Assembly (NCBI RefSeq): GCF_016865425.1
Contig: NZ_AP023355.1
Span: 3,470,198-3,534,197 of the forward strand
Length of the DNA: 64,000 nucleotides
Reading direction: 5' to 3'
From: Actinocatenispora thailandica
Lineage (GTDB): Bacteria; Actinomycetota; Actinomycetes; Mycobacteriales; Micromonosporaceae
Shown here: piece after piece, positions 61,232 through 64,000 of the stretch
How the letters are laid out: the number at the start of each line of letters is the position of its first letter
Position numbering within the stretch: position 1 is the first letter of the stretch
Notes under the pieces: model-generated
What the model was told of the DNA's origin: nothing
The model's database searches: none
Seen by the model: the letters and a program-made list of their open reading frames with translations, nothing else
Program-made: the position numbers and the translations under genes

Positions 61232-62905
61232 ATGATCGACCGGCGCCAGGCGAAACCGGTGCTGCTCACCGTGGACGACGACCCGGGCGTGTCCCGGGCT
61301 GTCGCGCGCGACCTGCGGCGGCGGTACGGCGAGGACTTCCGGATCGTCCGGGCCGATTCCGGTCGGGACGCCCTCGACGCCCTCAAGGAGCTCAAACTGC
61401 GCGGCGAGCCGGTCGCCGCGATGCTCGCCGACTACCGGATGCCGGAAATGACCGGCATCGACTTCCTGGAGCAGGCCATGGACCTGTTCCCCCGCGCGCG
61501 CCGGGCGCTGCTCACCGCGTACGCGGACACCGACGCGGCGATCCAGGCGATCAACGTGGTCGACGTCGACCACTACCTGCTCAAGCCGTGGGATCCACCG
61601 GAGGAGAAGCTGTACCCGGTGGTCGACGCGCTGATCGAGATGTGGCGCGCCACCGGCGAGGCCCCGGTCGACGAGGTGAAGGTCGTCGGGCACCGATGGT
61701 CGGCGCCGTCGTTCGCGGCCCGCGAGTTCCTCGCCCGCAACACCGTGCCGTACCGGTGGTTCAGCGTCGACGAGCCGGAGGGGCAGCGACTGCTGTCCGC
61801 GGCCGGGGCCACCGCCGACGACATCCCGGTGGTGATCACCCCGGACGGCGGTGTGCTGCGCTCCCCCGACGAGGTCCAACTCGCCGGCGCGGTCGGGCTG
61901 TCCACCGCACCGTCCGCCGACTTCTACGACCTGGTCGTCATCGGCGCCGGTCCCGCCGGGCTCGGCGCGGCGGTCTACGGCGCCTCCGAGGGGCTGCGCA
62001 CCGTCCTGGTCGAGCGGGAGGCGACCGGCGGCCAGGCCGGGCAGAGCTCCCGGATCGAGAACTATCTCGGCTTCCCGGACGGCGTCTCCGGCTCGCAGCT
62101 GACCGACCGGGCCCGCCGGCAGGCGGTCAAGTTCGGTACCGAGGTGCTGGCCGCCCGGGACGTGGTGGCGCTGGAGGCCCGCGGCTCGGCCCGGGTGGTG
62201 CGGTTCGGCGACGGTACCGAGGTCGCCGCGCATGCGGTGATCCTCGCCACCGGCGTGGCGTACCGGACGCTCGATGCCGTCGGATCGGACCGGCTGACCG
62301 GTCGCGGCGTCTACTACGGCTCGGCGAACACCGAGGCGCCGTCCTGCAGCGGGCAGTCGGTGTACGTGGTGGGCGGCGCCAACTCCGCCGGCCAGGCCGC
62401 CGTGTTCTTCTCCCGGCACGCCCGGTCGGTGACGATCCTGGTGCGCGGCGAATCGCTGAAGCGGTCCATGTCGCACTACCTGATCGAGCAGATCGAGGCG
62501 ATCGACTCCATCACGGTGCGTCCGCACACCGTGGTCGAGGAGGTGCTCGGCGACGATCACCTGGTCGGGCTGCGGCTGCGCGACCGGCTCACCGACGCCG
62601 TCGACGAGGTCGCGTCCAGCCACCTGTTCGTGTTCATCGGCGCCCGGCCGCACACCGACTGGCTCGACGGCGTCGTCGAACGCGACCCGCTCGGGTTCGT
62701 GCGTACCGGGCCGGACCTGCTGGTCAGCGGGCAGCGCCCGGCGGGCTGGACGCTCGACCGCGACCCCTACTACCTGGAGTCGAGCCAGCCGGGGGTGTTC
62801 GTCGCCGGCGACGTCCGGTCCGCGTCGGTGAAGCGGGTCGCCGCCGCCGTCGGCGAGGGCGCGATGGCCGTCACCCTGGTGCACCGGTACCTGGAAGACC
62901 AGTGA
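61232..62905 (+). CDS. Response regulator fused to thioredoxin-reductase-like flavoprotein
   Basis: 557 residues with GGGGAGGG before the ATG. Residues 1-130 are a receiver domain: VDDDP acidic pocket, phospho-acceptor Asp in LADYRMPEMTG, and conserved Lys in YLLKPWD. Residues 140-230 are a small linker domain. From about 232 a FAD/NAD(P) module begins (VVIGAGPAGLGAAVYGASEG) with VYVVGGANSAGQAA as the second nucleotide site. The redox-active Cys-x-x-Cys of true thioredoxin reductase is missing (ANTEAPSC has only one Cys). It is therefore a phosphorylation-controlled flavoenzyme of unknown substrate, paired with the kinase gene that follows. Confidence 0.9.
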   Translation: MIDRRQAKPVLLTVDDDPGVSRAVARDLRRRYGEDFRIVRADSGRDALDALKELKLRGEPVAAMLADYRMPEMTGIDFLEQAMDLFPRARRALLTAYADTDAAIQAINVVDVDHYLLKPWDPPEEKLYPVVDALIEMWRATGEAPVDEVKVVGHRWSAPSFAAREFLARNTVPYRWFSVDEPEGQRLLSAAGATADDIPVVITPDGGVLRSPDEVQLAGAVGLSTAPSADFYDLVVIGAGPAGLGAAVYGASEGLRTVLVEREATGGQAGQSSRIENYLGFPDGVSGSQLTDRARRQAVKFGTEVLAARDVVALEARGSARVVRFGDGTEVAAHAVILATGVAYRTLDAVGSDRLTGRGVYYGSANTEAPSCSGQSVYVVGGANSAGQAAVFFSRHARSVTILVRGESLKRSMSHYLIEQIEAIDSITVRPHTVVEEVLGDDHLVGLRLRDRLTDAVDEVASSHLFVFIGARPHTDWLDGVVERDPLGFVRTGPDLLVSGQRPAGWTLDRDPYYLESSQPGVFVAGDVRSASVKRVAAAVGEGAMAVTLVHRYLEDQ

Positions 62906-62990
62906 TGGCTGCCGGCGGAGGCCGAACACCGACGGGCGCGCGGCGGCGCACCGCCCGCCGCGGGAACGTTGCGACGAAGGAGGCTGGCCG

Positions 62991-64000
62991 ATGAGTGTCG
63001 AACGGTCGCAGCTGGACGGAATGGCACTGTTCGAGCACCTCACCGACGAGCAGGCGGAGTGGATCGCCGAACACGCCGACGAGGTGTCGGTGGCCGCCGG
63101 CGAGATGCTGCTGCGGGAGGGCGAGCCGGCCCGCTGCTTCTACGTGCTGCGCTCCGGGACCCTGTCGCTGTTTCGCACCGTGCGCGGCGACGAGGTGGAG
63201 CTCAACCGCACCGACCACGTCGGGGCGTACTGCGGGGCGGTGCGGTTCTACTTCGGCGACCAGATCGAGCAGTCCTACGACTCCAGCGTGCGCGCGGTGA
63301 CCGACTGCGTGTTCTACGCGCTGCCGGCGGACGAGTTCAACGCGGCGTTCGGCCGGTGGTTCCCGATGGCGGTGCACCTGCTGCAGGGCATGTTCGCCGG
63401 CAAGCGCAGCACCGAGACGCTGGTGACCCAGCGGGAACGGCTGCTGGCGCTGGGCAAGCTGACCGCCGGGCTCACGCACGAGCTGAACAACCCGGCCGCC
63501 GCCGCGGTACGGGCCACCGACGCGCTGCGCGAGCGGGTCGCCGGGATGCGGCACAAGCTGTCCCTGCTGGCGGCCGGCGACCTGCACGTCCAGCAGCTCA
63601 AGCACCTCACCGGGGTGCAGGAGGAGTTCGTCGCCCGGGTCGCGAAGGCGCCGGCGCTGACCGCCCTGGAGACCAGCGACCGCGAGGACGCCATCACCGA
63701 CTGGCTGGACGACCACGACGTCGCCCGCGGCTGGGAGATGGCACCGGTGCTGACCGCGGCCGGGATCACCGTGGACGACCTGGACCTGCTGGCGGCCAGC
63801 ACCGAGCCGGAGTTCCTGGAGCCGGCGCTGAAGTGGCTGGGCTACTCGGTGGAGACCGAGACCCTGATGAACGAGATCCAGCAGGCGGTGGGACGCATCT
63901 CGGCGCTGGTCGGCTCCGCGAAGCAGTACTCCCAGCTCGACCGGGCGCCGCACCGGGTGGTCGACCTGACCGAGGGGCTCGACTCGACGCTGGTGATGAT
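62991..64000 (+). CDS. Cyclic-nucleotide-binding-domain sensor histidine kinase (partial, runs off right edge)
   Basis: The 336 visible codons start at ATG 62991 behind AAGGAGG. Residues 1-130 form a CRP-like cyclic-nucleotide-binding fold (MLLREGEPARCFYVLRSGTL). Residues 150-180 carry the H-box LTAGLTHELNNPAAAA with His163 as the likely phosphorylation site. A long helical insert separates this from a further helical segment near 300. The ATPase domain lies beyond the window. It follows the response-regulator flavoprotein by 85 bases and is its probable kinase. Confidence 0.9.
   Translation, partial: MSVERSQLDGMALFEHLTDEQAEWIAEHADEVSVAAGEMLLREGEPARCFYVLRSGTLSLFRTVRGDEVELNRTDHVGAYCGAVRFYFGDQIEQSYDSSVRAVTDCVFYALPADEFNAAFGRWFPMAVHLLQGMFAGKRSTETLVTQRERLLALGKLTAGLTHELNNPAAAAVRATDALRERVAGMRHKLSLLAAGDLHVQQLKHLTGVQEEFVARVAKAPALTALETSDREDAITDWLDDHDVARGWEMAPVLTAAGITVDDLDLLAASTEPEFLEPALKWLGYSVETETLMNEIQQAVGRISALVGSAKQYSQLDRAPHRVVDLTEGLDSTLVM

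Noticed and set aside
58507..62994. Plus-strand frame spanning several genes in region 5
   Set aside because: It crosses real genes on both strands, and its translation is Arg/Asp-rich noise outside 61232-62905, which is in another frame.

Overview
The window is very GC-rich DNA with few intergenic gaps and frequent GTG starts. It has actinobacterial hallmarks: mycothiol biosynthesis (mshC), a PAC2 protein, an F420-type LLM oxidoreductase, SCO1664/DUF3090/MSMEG_4193 family genes, and many leaderless promoters of the form TANNNT-N6-(A/G)TG. It looks like the chromosome of a filamentous actinomycete, most likely Micromonosporaceae-like. The genus is not determined.

Region 1 (1-18.2 kb, minus strand) is the effector arm of a type VII secretion (T7SS/ESX) locus. 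A YbaB/EbfC-like protein and a WXG100-type protein precede an enormous coding stretch (16765 to 805, about 5,320 codons). This stretch is broken as read by four single-base frame changes, each placed in a short G/C run. The pieces join into one polymorphic-toxin-like protein. In order it has a WXG100-like/CpnT-like N-terminus, a Gly/Pro/Ser-rich linker, a toxin glutamine-deamidase (papain-fold) domain with Cys, His and Asp in place, and a possible ADP-ribosyltransferase-like domain. These are followed by Gln/Glu/His repeats, several diverged beta-rich modules, an OTU-type cysteine protease domain, a possible GT-A-like domain and a basic tail. Two coupled SseB-like 'type VII secretion system-associated' genes follow, the second running off the left edge.

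Region 2 (18.2-37.0 kb, plus strand) is the secretion machine, transcribed divergently from region 1. It holds two small WXG100 proteins, a strong hairpin, two larger WXG100-related or unknown proteins (one with a repeat-rich proline tail and a frame change), and a small charged protein. Then come EccC, EccD, EccB, a large protein ending in a degenerate ART-like fold, an EccA-like AAA+ ATPase fused to a beta-helix, and a second YbaB-like protein. No mycosin (MycP) or EccE is visible in the window.

Region 3 (37.0-42.4 kb) holds a DUF3995-like membrane protein, an ArsR-type regulator divergent from an MFS transporter with a perfect palindromic operator between them, a HAD phosphatase, a VOC protein and a SAM methyltransferase.

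Region 4 (42.3-57.6 kb) is housekeeping: cobalamin-dependent methionine synthase (metH), PAC2, a GntR/UTRA regulator with a likely operator, an NAD(P)-dependent epimerase-like protein, mshC and a GNAT-like acyltransferase. It continues with the SCO1664/DUF3090/MSMEG_4193 trio, an LLM oxidoreductase, an aldo/keto reductase, a DUF5703-like protein and an unknown acidic protein.

Region 5 (57.6-64 kb) holds an M20 peptidase, a CBS protein coupled to an ArsB/NhaD-type permease, and a response regulator fused to a thioredoxin-reductase-like flavoprotein. It is followed by a cyclic-nucleotide-binding-type histidine kinase that runs off the right edge. No tRNA, rRNA, CRISPR array or insertion sequence was seen.
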